Shown piece after piece: positions 1 through 8,599 of a stretch of DNA of 64,000 bases; position 1 is the stretch's first letter; each line of letters starts with the position of its first letter. The stretch spans positions 1-64,000 of the forward strand of contig JAGWRO010000098.1 of assembly GCA_028876495.1 (NCBI GenBank), in the 5' to 3' direction. The notes under the pieces were generated by a model. That model was given only the letters and a program-made list of their open reading frames with translations, did no database searches and was not told the DNA's origin. The stretch is from Bacteroidota bacterium (GTDB lineage: Bacteria > Bacteroidota > Bacteroidia > Chitinophagales > Chitinophagaceae). Position numbers and translations under genes: made by a program.

Positions 1-55
1 AATTCTTGAGCAGATCATCTACAAAACAATAAATTGATATAATTTTATCTTCATT

Positions 56-119
56 GAGCATCGGTAAAATAATTTTAAGTGGGTAACTCAAAATTATTCT
101 TTATTCCGATGCTCTTTTT
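56..119 (+). terminator. intrinsic terminator at left edge
   Basis: GAGCATCGG (56-64) pairs with CCGATGCTC (106-114). AT-rich inner arms extend the stem and a T run (115-118) follows on the plus strand. It probably ends a plus-strand gene that lies mostly outside the window; two short open frames run in from the left edge and stop at 30-37, but I cannot tell which is real. On the minus strand no T run follows the hairpin. Confidence 0.6.
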
Positions 120-138
120 AACTGGCAACTTGAGTTAA

Positions 139-810
139 TTACATGTTCTCTTTAAAGGTTTCAATTTCCTGAAGGAAATTATTGGCTTTTATCAGAGATT
201 TCCATTCGGGAGAGTTAAATAAAACTTTGAACCATTTTTTATTCGCATTTTTTAATGAAATATTTTTATAGAGCCAAAGGGAAGCCAGCGTAAAAATCAG
301 TGCAACAGGAACAGAGATCAGCCAAAAGCGAAGCGGATCATTAACGATCATATTAGTATTCCACCAAAAAGTACAATAAAATGGGGCTTGAAGAAAAAGT
401 ATACGCGTAATATTAATAGTTGATAACTGAAGCCGCGCAATACTTTCCTGTGCTTTTATTATGCTTTCGCTGTTATTAATTTTGTTGATTTCAATAATAT
501 GATTTACATACACGATGATTGCCGCTAAATTGATTACAAATATTGCTCCTACAGAAACCGTAAAAAATATTTTTGAAGAGTGCAATGAAAAATAAAAAAG
601 GTTTCCTAAAAATAACACCCATAAAATCCCTAAAGCAATGGCCAGCAACTTGAAAGCTATCAAGGATTTTAATTTGGACGTTGCCTTTTGTTTTTGCAGA
701 TCTTCAAAACATTTAACATTCAACACCCACGATTGCAAATTGAGTACATTAGCTTGTTCCAGCTTTTGATTGTAAGATGCTAAAAGCGATTTTAATTCTA
801 AGTCTTCCAT
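139..810 (-). CDS. hypothetical membrane protein paired with ECF sigma factor
   Basis: This 223-residue protein is not recognised. Hydrophobic segments at about residues 50-75, 80-103 and 161-182, with a weaker one near 136-150, predict three or four membrane spans. A polar helical N-terminus of about 45 residues precedes them. It starts 5 nt after the stop of the sigma factor gene on the same strand, so the two are almost certainly cotranscribed. By position it could regulate or anchor that sigma factor, but no anti-sigma (zinc-binding or FecR) motif is visible, so the role is inference from context only. Confidence 0.7.
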   Translation of the reverse strand: MEDLELKSLLASYNQKLEQANVLNLQSWVLNVKCFEDLQKQKATSKLKSLIAFKLLAIALGILWVLFLGNLFYFSLHSSKIFFTVSVGAIFVINLAAIIVYVNHIIEINKINNSESIIKAQESIARLQLSTINITRILFLQAPFYCTFWWNTNMIVNDPLRFWLISVPVALIFTLASLWLYKNISLKNANKKWFKVLFNSPEWKSLIKANNFLQEIETFKENM

Positions 811-815
811 TATTA

Positions 816-1319
816 TTAATTGAGCGTTAAAAATTTTTGTTTCAGTGTTTCTTTTATCCTGCTGATTTTCGTAGCTACATTTGTTTCAGAAATACCCAAT
901 ATCTCAGCTATTTCTTTATAACTTTTTGATTCCAGGTAAAGTATCATTAATGCTTTGTCCAGTTCATTTAATTCATTTATAAATCTTGCAAGAATAGCCA
1001 GGTTATTTTCCAGTTCTGCAGTAGAATGAACATCATCTTTAAAATCCGGCAAAACAGGCTCATAAGTAACCGTATCAGCCGTTTTCTTTTTTCTATAGAA
1101 CGAAATTGCCACGTTTAAAGCCACACGATACATCCAGGTCGAAAATTTATATTCTTGCTTATAGGAGCGATACGATTTTAACAACTGGTAAATTATTTCT
1201 TGTGCAAGGTCTTCCCTGTCATTTTTATTACTACAATAAGAATTGCATATCTTATAAATAATCTTTTGATTATCGTTAATCAGTTCCATCAACTCGGCCT
1301 GTAATTCTTGTTTAGACAT
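816..1319 (-). CDS. ECF-type RNA polymerase sigma factor
   Basis: This sigma-70 family regulator directs RNA polymerase to a specific promoter set. Region 2 is visible in the segment with DREDLAQEI followed by FSTWMYRVALN, and region 4 helix-turn-helix is the SYKEIAEILGISETNVATKI segment near the C-terminus. The frame opens upstream at 1352, but the start at 1319 (MSKQELQ) is preferred because the extra 11 residues are not family-like and 167 residues is a normal ECF length. The linker between regions 2 and 4 is rather long and acidic. It lies 5 nt upstream of a membrane protein gene, the usual layout for a sigma factor with a membrane partner. The regulon is unknown. Confidence 0.9.
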   Translation of the reverse strand: MSKQELQAELMELINDNQKIIYKICNSYCSNKNDREDLAQEIIYQLLKSYRSYKQEYKFSTWMYRVALNVAISFYRKKKTADTVTYEPVLPDFKDDVHSTAELENNLAILARFINELNELDKALMILYLESKSYKEIAEILGISETNVATKISRIKETLKQKFLTLN

Positions 1320-1352
1320 TTTATTAAAAAGTTCTTTTATTATTATTCGCAA

Positions 1353-1547
1353 GCATCAATGAAAAATCACAGTCACAGTATCTTTTTTATTCCCGTGAAT
1401 AAGCAAATATTGACTATTTTTATTTTAATGCTTTATTGTTTGCATTAATCTTACCCGGCTGTATTAATTTGTATTGCAAAAATTCGTTTACTTCGTGTAA
1501 ACTTCAAATGATTTCAGTTATTCTTTCCAAATCATTTTAAAATTTTT
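1353..1547. other. divergent intergenic region
   Basis: AT-rich spacer between the minus-strand sigma factor and the plus-strand small ORF. It holds a short inverted repeat, GTTTAC (1486-1491) and GTAAAC (1497-1502). No convincing TTTG / TAnnTTTG promoter pair was seen on either strand. Confidence 0.4.
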
Positions 1548-1763
1548 ATGGAAAACTTTTTAAAAAGGGTTTTGCACACTCAACAAAGAATAAATGAACT
1601 AAGCATTGGCGCTGAAAAATATGATGTCATTTTAGAAGGTTTTTACCTGTATCGATGTTGCTGATGAGGAAAAAATATTGCAACCGCATTGGAAATTTTA
1701 GATCATTTTATGAAACAATTACTTTCATCTTCTGAAAAATCATTCAGAAAAAAAGAAAAATAA
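1548..1763 (+). pseudogene. broken small ORF upstream of uraD
   Basis: An ATG at 1548 opens a frame (MENFLKRVLHTQQRINEL...) that meets two adjacent TGA codons at about 1662-1667. It then continues open in the same frame to a TAA at 1761, only 2 nt before the uraD ATG. In the next frame the bases around the stops read as a plausible acidic stretch (DVADEEK). A +1 and a compensating -1 indel would therefore give one continuous protein of about 71 residues. The product is not recognised. This could be a decayed gene, a pair of sequence errors, or chance. Confidence 0.35.
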
Positions 1764-1765
1764 AA

Positions 1766-2269
1766 ATGACAATCGCTGACTTTGATCATTTACCAGAACC
1801 GAAAAAAAAAGAATTACTGCAAATGTGTTGCGGTTCAACAGCATGGAACAAAAAAATGTTAGGCATTCTTCCGGTGAATGACCTGGTTGATCTGCTAGAA
1901 TATGCAGAAGAAGAATGGTATGATTGCAATCCTGCCGACTGGCTGGAAGCTTTTCAAAGTCACATTAAAATAGGAGACATAGAATCACTTAAAAAAAATA
2001 CAGCCGGGAACGCAGACTGGCCTCTCCAGGAACAAGCCGGAATATTAAACAGTCCACCCGATATGCTTGACGAATTAGCCAAAGCAAACGAAATGTATGA
2101 AGAAACCTTTGGTTACAACTATATTGTAGCCGCCACAGGAAAATCCGCCCGTGAAATGGTGGATGACCTTTTAAAGCGTCTGGATAATGATCCCCACGAT
2201 GAATTGATCATTGCAGCAGCAGAACAAAATAAAATTACACAACTGCGGTTGCAGAAATTATTTTCTTAG
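1766..2269 (+). CDS. uraD: OHCU decarboxylase (uric acid degradation)
   Basis: This 167-residue protein matches 2-oxo-4-hydroxy-4-carboxy-5-ureidoimidazoline decarboxylase, which converts the product of 5-hydroxyisourate hydrolysis to S-allantoin. Family landmarks visible are CCGSTAW at about 21-27, ADWLEAFQSHIKIGD with the expected catalytic His at 66, LQEQAG with Glu89-Gln90, FGYNYIVAATGKSAREM, and the C-terminal KITQLRLQKLF. Length is typical. The usual partners (hydroxyisourate hydrolase, urate oxidase, allantoinase) are not adjacent here; only a broken small ORF precedes it, so the gene is an orphan within this window. Assignment rests on recalled family motifs. Confidence 0.8.
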   Translation: MTIADFDHLPEPKKKELLQMCCGSTAWNKKMLGILPVNDLVDLLEYAEEEWYDCNPADWLEAFQSHIKIGDIESLKKNTAGNADWPLQEQAGILNSPPDMLDELAKANEMYEETFGYNYIVAATGKSAREMVDDLLKRLDNDPHDELIIAAAEQNKITQLRLQKLFS

Positions 2270-2273
2270 CAAA

Positions 2274-2302
2274 ACAGTAAATCCTTTTATTTGTTTATTT
2301 AC
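2274..2302. repeat. CAGTAAAT motif between convergent genes
   Basis: ACAGTAAAT (2274-2282) begins 5 nt after the uraD stop on the plus strand. The complementary strand of 2287-2302 reads GTAAATAAACAAATAA, 14 nt after the bglX stop. This is a two-sided copy of the dispersed intergenic motif. Confidence 0.45.
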
Positions 2303-2315
2303 CGGGAATCTTGTT

Positions 2316-4619
2316 TTATTTCAATTTAAAATCAGCTTCTTTTACATCCTGGCTGTTGGTACCTATAAACACTTTAAAATCTCCCGTTTCATATACATAC
2401 TTCAAATCGCTATTGTAAAATTTAAGATCATTTACAGAAATAGTAAAGGAAACTTTTTGGGTTTCGCCCGGTTCTAAAGTTATTTGCTTAAAGCCTTTTA
2501 ATTCCTTTATTGGGCGCGTTATACTTCCCACCATATCCCGGATATACATTTGAACAGTTTCTTTTCCACTGCGTGTACCCGTGTTCGTTACATTTACAGA
2601 AGCGGTGATTTTGCCATTACTGCTTAAAGTATTATTGCTTAAAGAAATATCACTGTATTTAAAAGTAGTATAACTAAGTCCATAACCAAATGGATACAAA
2701 GGAGTATTAGCTACATCCAGGTAATCTGATTTGAACTTCGGTGAATCGCCGGGATGAAAAGGCCTTCCGGTATTGAACTGGTTATAGTAGATAGGAATTT
2801 GTCCAACATTCCGTGGAAAGCTGGCGGTTATTTTCCCTGATGGGTTATAATTTCCGAACAATACATCAGCAACTGCGTTACCGGCTTCTGTGCCGCCAAA
2901 CCAGGTATCGAGAATTGCCGGCACATGTTCATTTTCCCATGTTAATGTCATTGGCCTTCCGTTCATTAATACAAGCACAACAGGTTTTCCTGTTTTTACC
3001 AACGCTTTTAATAAATTTTCCTGGCTTTCCTGCAAACTAATATTGCTCATGCTGGATGATTCGCCTGTCATGTCGGCAGCTTCACCAAGTACAGCAACCA
3101 CCACATCTGCTTTATCAGCAGTTTCAACCGCTTCATTAATCATTTCTTCAGGCGAACGTTTATCAACAGAAATCTCTTCGCCAAATACATTTACATGTTT
3201 AATAAATTCAGTATCATCGCTGATATTGGCACCTTTGGCGTACAAGATATTCACACTATTGCCCACCACATTTTTAATACCCTGCATAATGGTCACACTT
3301 TTTTGAGGATCGCCTGAGACACTCCATGTGCCAAGCATATTTCTTTTATTATCTGCCAACGGGCCAATCAAGGCGATAGTCCCGGATTTTTTCAGGGGCA
3401 ATACCTGGTCATTATTCTTCAGCAACACAAAACAACGCTCAGCTACCTCGCGTGCTGCCTTTAAGTTAGCATCACTCATCAATTCGGTTTTAGCTCTTTC
3501 ATCGTTACAGTAACGGTAAGGATCTTCGAATAAACCCAGTTTATATTTTGCTTCCAAAATCCTTCTGCAGGCATCATCAATTGTTTTTTCAGATACTTTT
3601 CCTTCCTTAACCAATTGCGCTGCATGCCGTAAATATTCTTCTCCTACCATATCCATATCAACGCCTGCATTTAGAGCAAGTTCAGTAACTTTCATGTCGT
3701 CGCCCATACCATGATTTATCAATTCAGGAATAGCGGTATAATCTGTTACCACAAATCCTTTAAATCCCCATTGCTTCCTTAAAAGATCAGTCACAAGCCA
3801 TTTGTTGGCTGTGGCCGGCACCCCGTTGATATCATTAAACGAAGTCATTACACTTCCTGCTCCTGCATCAACAGCCGCCTTATATGGAGGCAGGTATTCG
3901 TTATACATTCTTACTTTACTCATATCAACGGTATTGTATTCTCTGCCAGCTTCTGCAGCACCATACAATGCATAATGTTTTACACAAGCCATTACCGTAT
4001 TATCTTTTGAAAGATTATTTTCCTGGTAACCTTCTATCATTACTTTAGCAATTTGTGAACCAAGGAAGGGATCTTCACCGGCGCCTTCTGCAATACGCCC
4101 CCAGCGAGGATCACGAGCTATATCTACCATGGGTGAAAAGACCCAGCTTAATCCATCTGCCGTTGCTTCGTTTGCAGCAATGCGCGCGGTCTTTTTAATC
4201 AGAGTAGTGTCCCAGCTACTGGATAAACCAAGCGGAATAGGAAAAATGGTTTTATGACCATGAATCACATCAAGGCCAAATATTAATGGAATATGCAACC
4301 TGAAATTATTCACAGCAATTTCCTGTGTTTTGCGGATTTTATCAGGGCCGGTAATACCAAACAAGCCACCTACTTCGCCATTACGGATTTTTGTATCCAC
4401 ATCTTTACTTACTACTGCACCGGTAACCGCGCCGCCGGGTGTTACCAAATTTAACTGACCGATCTTTTCCGCCAATGTCATTTTTTTCATTAATGTATTG
4501 ACGAAGTTGTCCATCTTGCTATTTTCTGCCCTGGATTTTGCACTACTTGAAACCTGTGCATTAACACCAAGAAAACCAAAAACCATTAAAATGATCAGTA
4601 AAGTGTGAAGCTTTTTCAT
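2316..4619 (-). CDS. bglX: GH3 beta-glucosidase, secreted
   Basis: This 767-residue family 3 glycoside hydrolase removes terminal beta-glucosyl units from oligosaccharides. Residues 1-21 form a Sec signal peptide ending in a VNAQ-type site, so it is probably periplasmic. The TIM-barrel domain shows GLDVIHG, SPMVDIARDPRWGR (162-175) and KHY (214-216), with the nucleophile in GFVVTDYT (Asp293). The alpha/beta sandwich with FGYGLSYT and a C-terminal fibronectin III-like domain follow; the length is that of BglX-type enzymes. It is the first gene downstream of an SGNH esterase and two glucanases on the same strand. It would finish hydrolysis of the oligosaccharides they release, possibly sophorose-type beta-1,2-gluco-oligosaccharides (inference from neighbours). 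Confidence 0.93.
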   Translation of the reverse strand: MKKLHTLLIILMVFGFLGVNAQVSSSAKSRAENSKMDNFVNTLMKKMTLAEKIGQLNLVTPGGAVTGAVVSKDVDTKIRNGEVGGLFGITGPDKIRKTQEIAVNNFRLHIPLIFGLDVIHGHKTIFPIPLGLSSSWDTTLIKKTARIAANEATADGLSWVFSPMVDIARDPRWGRIAEGAGEDPFLGSQIAKVMIEGYQENNLSKDNTVMACVKHYALYGAAEAGREYNTVDMSKVRMYNEYLPPYKAAVDAGAGSVMTSFNDINGVPATANKWLVTDLLRKQWGFKGFVVTDYTAIPELINHGMGDDMKVTELALNAGVDMDMVGEEYLRHAAQLVKEGKVSEKTIDDACRRILEAKYKLGLFEDPYRYCNDERAKTELMSDANLKAAREVAERCFVLLKNNDQVLPLKKSGTIALIGPLADNKRNMLGTWSVSGDPQKSVTIMQGIKNVVGNSVNILYAKGANISDDTEFIKHVNVFGEEISVDKRSPEEMINEAVETADKADVVVAVLGEAADMTGESSSMSNISLQESQENLLKALVKTGKPVVLVLMNGRPMTLTWENEHVPAILDTWFGGTEAGNAVADVLFGNYNPSGKITASFPRNVGQIPIYYNQFNTGRPFHPGDSPKFKSDYLDVANTPLYPFGYGLSYTTFKYSDISLSNNTLSSNGKITASVNVTNTGTRSGKETVQMYIRDMVGSITRPIKELKGFKQITLEPGETQKVSFTISVNDLKFYNSDLKYVYETGDFKVFIGTNSQDVKEADFKLK

Positions 4620-4630
4620 ATCGTTAAAGT

Positions 4631-5308
4631 TTATTTTTTCAGTAAATAGGGTTGAATTATTTTTTGCCAGATGGCATATCCTTTTGCGTTCATATGCAGT
4701 TCATCAGGACCAAAAATACTTTTGTCCGGAAGACCATTTTTATCAAGCATACTATGATAAACATCAATAAAGGCACTGTTCTTTTTATCCTTCAAAAATT
4801 CTTTGATGAGTGAATTTGACTTATCCATTTCAGGCATTAAGCCTTGCCGGCTCGGGCTCGGTTTAATCGAAACGAAATCGATTGTAGTTTTGGGAAGCTT
4901 TTTTCTTAGAAGAAAAAATAATTCTTTAAACCGGTTAAATACAGAGTCTGCAGTTATTTTATCAGACGAAGCCACATCATTATCTCCTTCATAAATTAAA
5001 ATTTGCCTTGGCTGATAAGGGAATACAATATCATTTAAGTACCGGATTGCATCCGGGAAAGTAGAACCTCCAAAACCGCGGTTAATAATAGGATAACCGG
5101 GAAAATAATTTTGGACATCCGTCCACTTTCTAAAAGAAGAACTACCAAGAAGAAGAATGGCATGTTTAGGCGGAAAATGAAGACTATCCTGTGTTTTAAA
5201 AGCTTTTATTTCAGAATAAAAAGGAGCATTCTGTGCTTTTACCAATCCTGACAGAACCATAAAAACCAGGATCAATTTAATTTTTTTAAAAATTGGATTG
5301 CAATACAT
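4631..5308 (-). CDS. SGNH/GDSL-family esterase, secreted
   Basis: This 225-residue SGNH hydrolase has an N-terminal hydrophobic signal (about 11-26, ending VKAQ). Block I is GSSS (55-58) with the nucleophile serine, block II is the Gly in RGFGGS (77-82), block III is GDND (108-111), and block V is DELH (Asp202, His205). Proteins like this often deacetylate carbohydrates. It sits 11 nt upstream of the GH3 gene and 21 nt downstream of a glucanase gene, so it is in a glycan-degradation operon and may remove acyl substituents from the same substrate. The exact substrate cannot be read from the sequence. Confidence 0.85.
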   Translation of the reverse strand: MYCNPIFKKIKLILVFMVLSGLVKAQNAPFYSEIKAFKTQDSLHFPPKHAILLLGSSSFRKWTDVQNYFPGYPIINRGFGGSTFPDAIRYLNDIVFPYQPRQILIYEGDNDVASSDKITADSVFNRFKELFFLLRKKLPKTTIDFVSIKPSPSRQGLMPEMDKSNSLIKEFLKDKKNSAFIDVYHSMLDKNGLPDKSIFGPDELHMNAKGYAIWQKIIQPYLLKK

Positions 5309-5329
5309 TGGTTATTGATATTTACTTTT

Positions 5330-6670
5330 TTATTTAAAATAAGGACTTGAAAATCCTAATTTATGTAAACCTTTTTGTATTTCAGGAATGTTCATAAATA
5401 ATTTCCAAAATAAACCGCTTCTGTAATTTTCTATCATCACAACTATAGGGCCTTCATCTATTGCAAGATAAGAATCAGCGACCCATTTTTCAGATTCATT
5501 AAATGCGTCTTTAAATCCATACACTCCCCATATTTTGTTTCCGAGATCGAAATAAAAGTGTTTTAATGCCTTCATCGAATATTCAGGAGTGTAAGGGAAA
5601 GAAGATAAAGCAGCTGTAGGAGAAATAGTGCCATTATCATTTGTGGGAGAATGAGCGCTATACCCGTGCGGATCGTCACTTGCTGTAAGTCCCCAGCAAT
5701 CTTCTCCATAACCTTTAAAGTGTTTTGGGTTTTCTACACAGTATGCATGGTTGATCAAAGTATGGTTTTGATTTTGTTCCCAGTAATTAGCATACTCATC
5801 TTTTAACCCATGTGGATCTAATCCTAAATATGAATAATGGGCGAAGAAAAGAGGGCCCCCATAATCAAATCCTAACGGTAAGGTGTAGCCTAAAAACTTT
5901 TTACCATTGTAAAAGAAATTACTCATTGCCCAACCACGATGATACACTTTTGCAGAAACAGGATATTGAGTAGCAGAAGCAGCAAGTATATAAGTAATCA
6001 ACGTTTCGTTATAACCATGAATCGGAAAATCCATCGCCCATCCGTTATTCGGGCTCCAATGCCAATACAAAACTTCCTGGCCATTTTTGGTAAACCAGTT
6101 CCATTCAATATCATTCCAGAGAGAAGTGATACGGGCGCGAATTTGATTTTCAACTTTATTGTTTTGGTTAAAATATTCTTTGGCGCATAAAAGCCCTTCA
6201 AAAAGATAAGAAGTTTCGACAAGATCGGCACCATCATCTTTACGGCTAAACTTAATGGTTTTACCTGTTTCGCCATTCATCCAATGTGGAAAAACACCAT
6301 GATACGAATCTGCCTTGTATAAAAACTTAAGCATTTTTAAAATCCTTTCGGCAACAGAATCTCTTGGCAACCATTTCCTTTCTACGCCTACAATTAAGGC
6401 CATCACACCAAAGCCAGTTCCACCTGTAGTTACCACTTCATTTCCATAATCAAAACTGGTGTTACTACGTTCCCGTGCCATACCGCTAACCGGGTGAGCA
6501 AAATCCCAAAAATATTTTATGGTTTGTTTTTGAACAAGATCGAGAAGTTCTGAATCAGAAAGATTTTTATTTATGCTGACACCATTTCCCTTCTGATCTA
6601 CATTTTGTGTTTGTGCATAACCACCTCCAAATGAAAATAAAAACAGGAGAAAAGAAATGAAATATCGCAT
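5330..6670 (-). CDS. GH144/glucoamylase-like glucanase, secreted
   Basis: This 446-residue enzyme belongs to the family long annotated as putative glucoamylase (COG5368). Its characterised members include GH144 endo-beta-1,2-glucanase from Chitinophaga pinensis (recalled). A signal peptide covers residues 1-20. Diagnostic blocks are KYFWDFAHPVSGMARERS, GGTGFGVMALIVGVER, DGADLVETSYLFEGLLCA, VLYWHWSPNNGW, and the C-terminal EGPIVVMIENYRSGLFW. It is a close paralogue of the next gene upstream, which indicates tandem duplication. Together with GH3 and the SGNH esterase it suggests a beta-1,2-glucan utilisation locus. No SusC/SusD pair is present nearby. Confidence 0.85.
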   Translation of the reverse strand: MRYFISFLLFLFSFGGGYAQTQNVDQKGNGVSINKNLSDSELLDLVQKQTIKYFWDFAHPVSGMARERSNTSFDYGNEVVTTGGTGFGVMALIVGVERKWLPRDSVAERILKMLKFLYKADSYHGVFPHWMNGETGKTIKFSRKDDGADLVETSYLFEGLLCAKEYFNQNNKVENQIRARITSLWNDIEWNWFTKNGQEVLYWHWSPNNGWAMDFPIHGYNETLITYILAASATQYPVSAKVYHRGWAMSNFFYNGKKFLGYTLPLGFDYGGPLFFAHYSYLGLDPHGLKDEYANYWEQNQNHTLINHAYCVENPKHFKGYGEDCWGLTASDDPHGYSAHSPTNDNGTISPTAALSSFPYTPEYSMKALKHFYFDLGNKIWGVYGFKDAFNESEKWVADSYLAIDEGPIVVMIENYRSGLFWKLFMNIPEIQKGLHKLGFSSPYFK

Positions 6671-6742
6671 TCTGTAAAAATAAGATTTATTACAATGATT
6701 TTTCTTCTGATCATCAAGTTTTCAACAGTAAAACGACTTATT

Positions 6743-8407
6743 TTACAAATTCGGACTTTGGAATCCAAGCCTTGTCATTCCTCTTTTAATTTCAGGACAA
6801 CTCATCAATAAATTCCATAACAAACCACTTCGGTAATTTTCGATCATTACCATTTCCGGCCCCTGGTCTATTGCCAGAAAAGAATCGGCGAACCAAACAT
6901 CAGATAAATTGAAGGCGTCAACAAAACCATAATCTTTAAAGAGTTTATCACCTAATTTGTAATAAAAAAATCGCAATGCATTCATTGATTGAACAGGCGT
7001 ATATGGCAAGGATGAAATAGCTGCAGTAGGCGTAATTACGCCATCATCATTGGTTGGTGAATGCGCAGAGTAATTGGTTAAGTTATCGTCGCTGGCTGTA
7101 AGCCCCCAATTATTTTCACTATAGCCGTTAAAGTGATTTGGATTAGCAATACAGTAATTATAATTGATTAATGATTGCGCAGTATTTTGGGTAAAATAAT
7201 TTGCATAAGTATCGCTAAGATCATCAGGATTGATACCAAGAAAAGAATAATGGGAAAAGAAAAGAGGACCGCCATATTCAGGACCTAGTGGCAGTTGTAC
7301 GCCATAATAGGAAGTACCGTTTTTCATTCCTCCGTTCGAAGCCCAACCATCGTCATAAACCGCTTTGGGAATAGAATCGGTATTGGAAGAAGCTGCCAGA
7401 ACATATACAACCATCGCTTCATTCCAACCTTTGATTTGCATATTCATATCAAAATTATAATCGGGGCTCCAATGCCAGTACAATACATTTTGTCCTCCGT
7501 TTCTAAACCAATTCCATTCAACACCGTTCCACAGATCATTGATATTATTTCTCAAAGTGGTTTCATTAGTGCCGGAAGAATTAAAATATTGGCGCGCACA
7601 TAAAAGCCCCTGCATCAAAAAAGAAGTTTCCACCAGGTCGGCGCCGTTATCTTTTGCACTGAAGGGTACTGTAGCACCGGTGGCGCCGTTTATCCAATGC
7701 GAAAATGCACCATGATAGCGAGTACATTTATTTTTCAAGAAATTAACGATGGTATCTATTCTTGCAAAACCTTCTGAACGAGAAATAAAATTTCTGTTAA
7801 CAGCAGCAATGATGCTCATCACGCCAAATCCTGTCCCACCGGTAGTTACTATATCTCCCGAAGTATTTCTTTCACGCGCCATTCCTGAAACAGGGTGGCC
7901 AAAATCCCAAAAATATTTAAAGGTTTGTTTTTGAACAATATCAAGTAAGGCACTATCAGAAACACGCTGAAATTTATCGGTAGTATCAATCTCTGTAATT
8001 AAATTAATCGGGTTATCAACGGTTAAACTCACTTGCTGGTTTGATTGTAACCCTTTACTTAAAGTAAAAATATATTTAGATAAATGTTGCAGTGTTGATG
8101 AAGGCTGGATTTCGACCACACTGTCTTTATTTAAATAAGAAATATTTACAGGAATACCGGCGCCACCGGTTTTTACCAAAGAAATATTTGATGCAAGAGA
8201 AGAATGATCTACCGGAGCTGTGAACGAAATTTTTATAACCGGGTTTAAATTCACATTAAAAAAATCGTTGTTCCGGTCGGGAGTACTTTCGTTTACTTTT
8301 ATGGAAGTGATCATAAAACTGCCATCAGGCGGAGGAGGTGAGGGAGTAGTTTTCTTTGAACAACTGGCAGCACAGAAAACAAGATAAATGAACAGGCACT
8401 TTTTCAT
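6743..8407 (-). CDS. GH144-like glucanase lipoprotein with Ig-like domain
   Basis: This 554-residue paralogue of the previous enzyme carries an extra N-terminus. It has a lipoprotein signal with lipobox Cys16 (CAASC), a proline-rich spacer, and a bacterial Ig-like (Big_5/SbsA-type) domain at about 35-135. The catalytic region follows from about 150 to the end, with the same blocks as the downstream copy (KYFWDFGHPVSGMARER, GGTGFGVMS, GADLVETSFLMQGLLCA, VLYWHWSPDYNFDM). The lipid anchor would hold it on a membrane, whereas its partner is soluble, so one may cut polymer and the other cut imported fragments. That division is inference. Confidence 0.85.
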   Translation of the reverse strand: MKKCLFIYLVFCAASCSKKTTPSPPPPDGSFMITSIKVNESTPDRNNDFFNVNLNPVIKISFTAPVDHSSLASNISLVKTGGAGIPVNISYLNKDSVVEIQPSSTLQHLSKYIFTLSKGLQSNQQVSLTVDNPINLITEIDTTDKFQRVSDSALLDIVQKQTFKYFWDFGHPVSGMARERNTSGDIVTTGGTGFGVMSIIAAVNRNFISRSEGFARIDTIVNFLKNKCTRYHGAFSHWINGATGATVPFSAKDNGADLVETSFLMQGLLCARQYFNSSGTNETTLRNNINDLWNGVEWNWFRNGGQNVLYWHWSPDYNFDMNMQIKGWNEAMVVYVLAASSNTDSIPKAVYDDGWASNGGMKNGTSYYGVQLPLGPEYGGPLFFSHYSFLGINPDDLSDTYANYFTQNTAQSLINYNYCIANPNHFNGYSENNWGLTASDDNLTNYSAHSPTNDDGVITPTAAISSLPYTPVQSMNALRFFYYKLGDKLFKDYGFVDAFNLSDVWFADSFLAIDQGPEMVMIENYRSGLLWNLLMSCPEIKRGMTRLGFQSPNL

Positions 8408-8488
8408 AATTGAACAAGTTACATAATAAACAAAATTTAACCGGCTTTCTTTCCAATTTTAATAAAATGAAATTCCGGTTATTTGTGG

Positions 8489-8497
8489 GTTTACTGT
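8489..8497 (-). repeat. CAGTAAAC motif downstream of tonB terminator
   Basis: On the minus strand the sequence reads ACAGTAAACCCACAAATAA, about 50 nt beyond the tonB terminator and 80 nt before the GH144 lipoprotein start. Confidence 0.5.
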
Positions 8498-8546
8498 TAT
8501 TATTAGGAACAACTTAAGTAAAATTATCATTTTAAATAAGTGGCAT

Positions 8547-8578
8547 AAAAAAACCGCCCCAATTATAAAGGCGGTTTT
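8547..8578 (-). terminator. terminator of the exbB-exbD-exbD-tonB operon
   Basis: Perfect nine-base arms AAAACCGCC (8550-8558) and GGCGGTTTT (8570-8578) flank an 11-nt loop. Read on the minus strand, the hairpin is followed by a run of T at its 3' end. It lies about 22 nt after the tonB stop. Confidence 0.85.
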
Positions 8579-8599
8579 GAATTATGTTTTAAAGTGATT

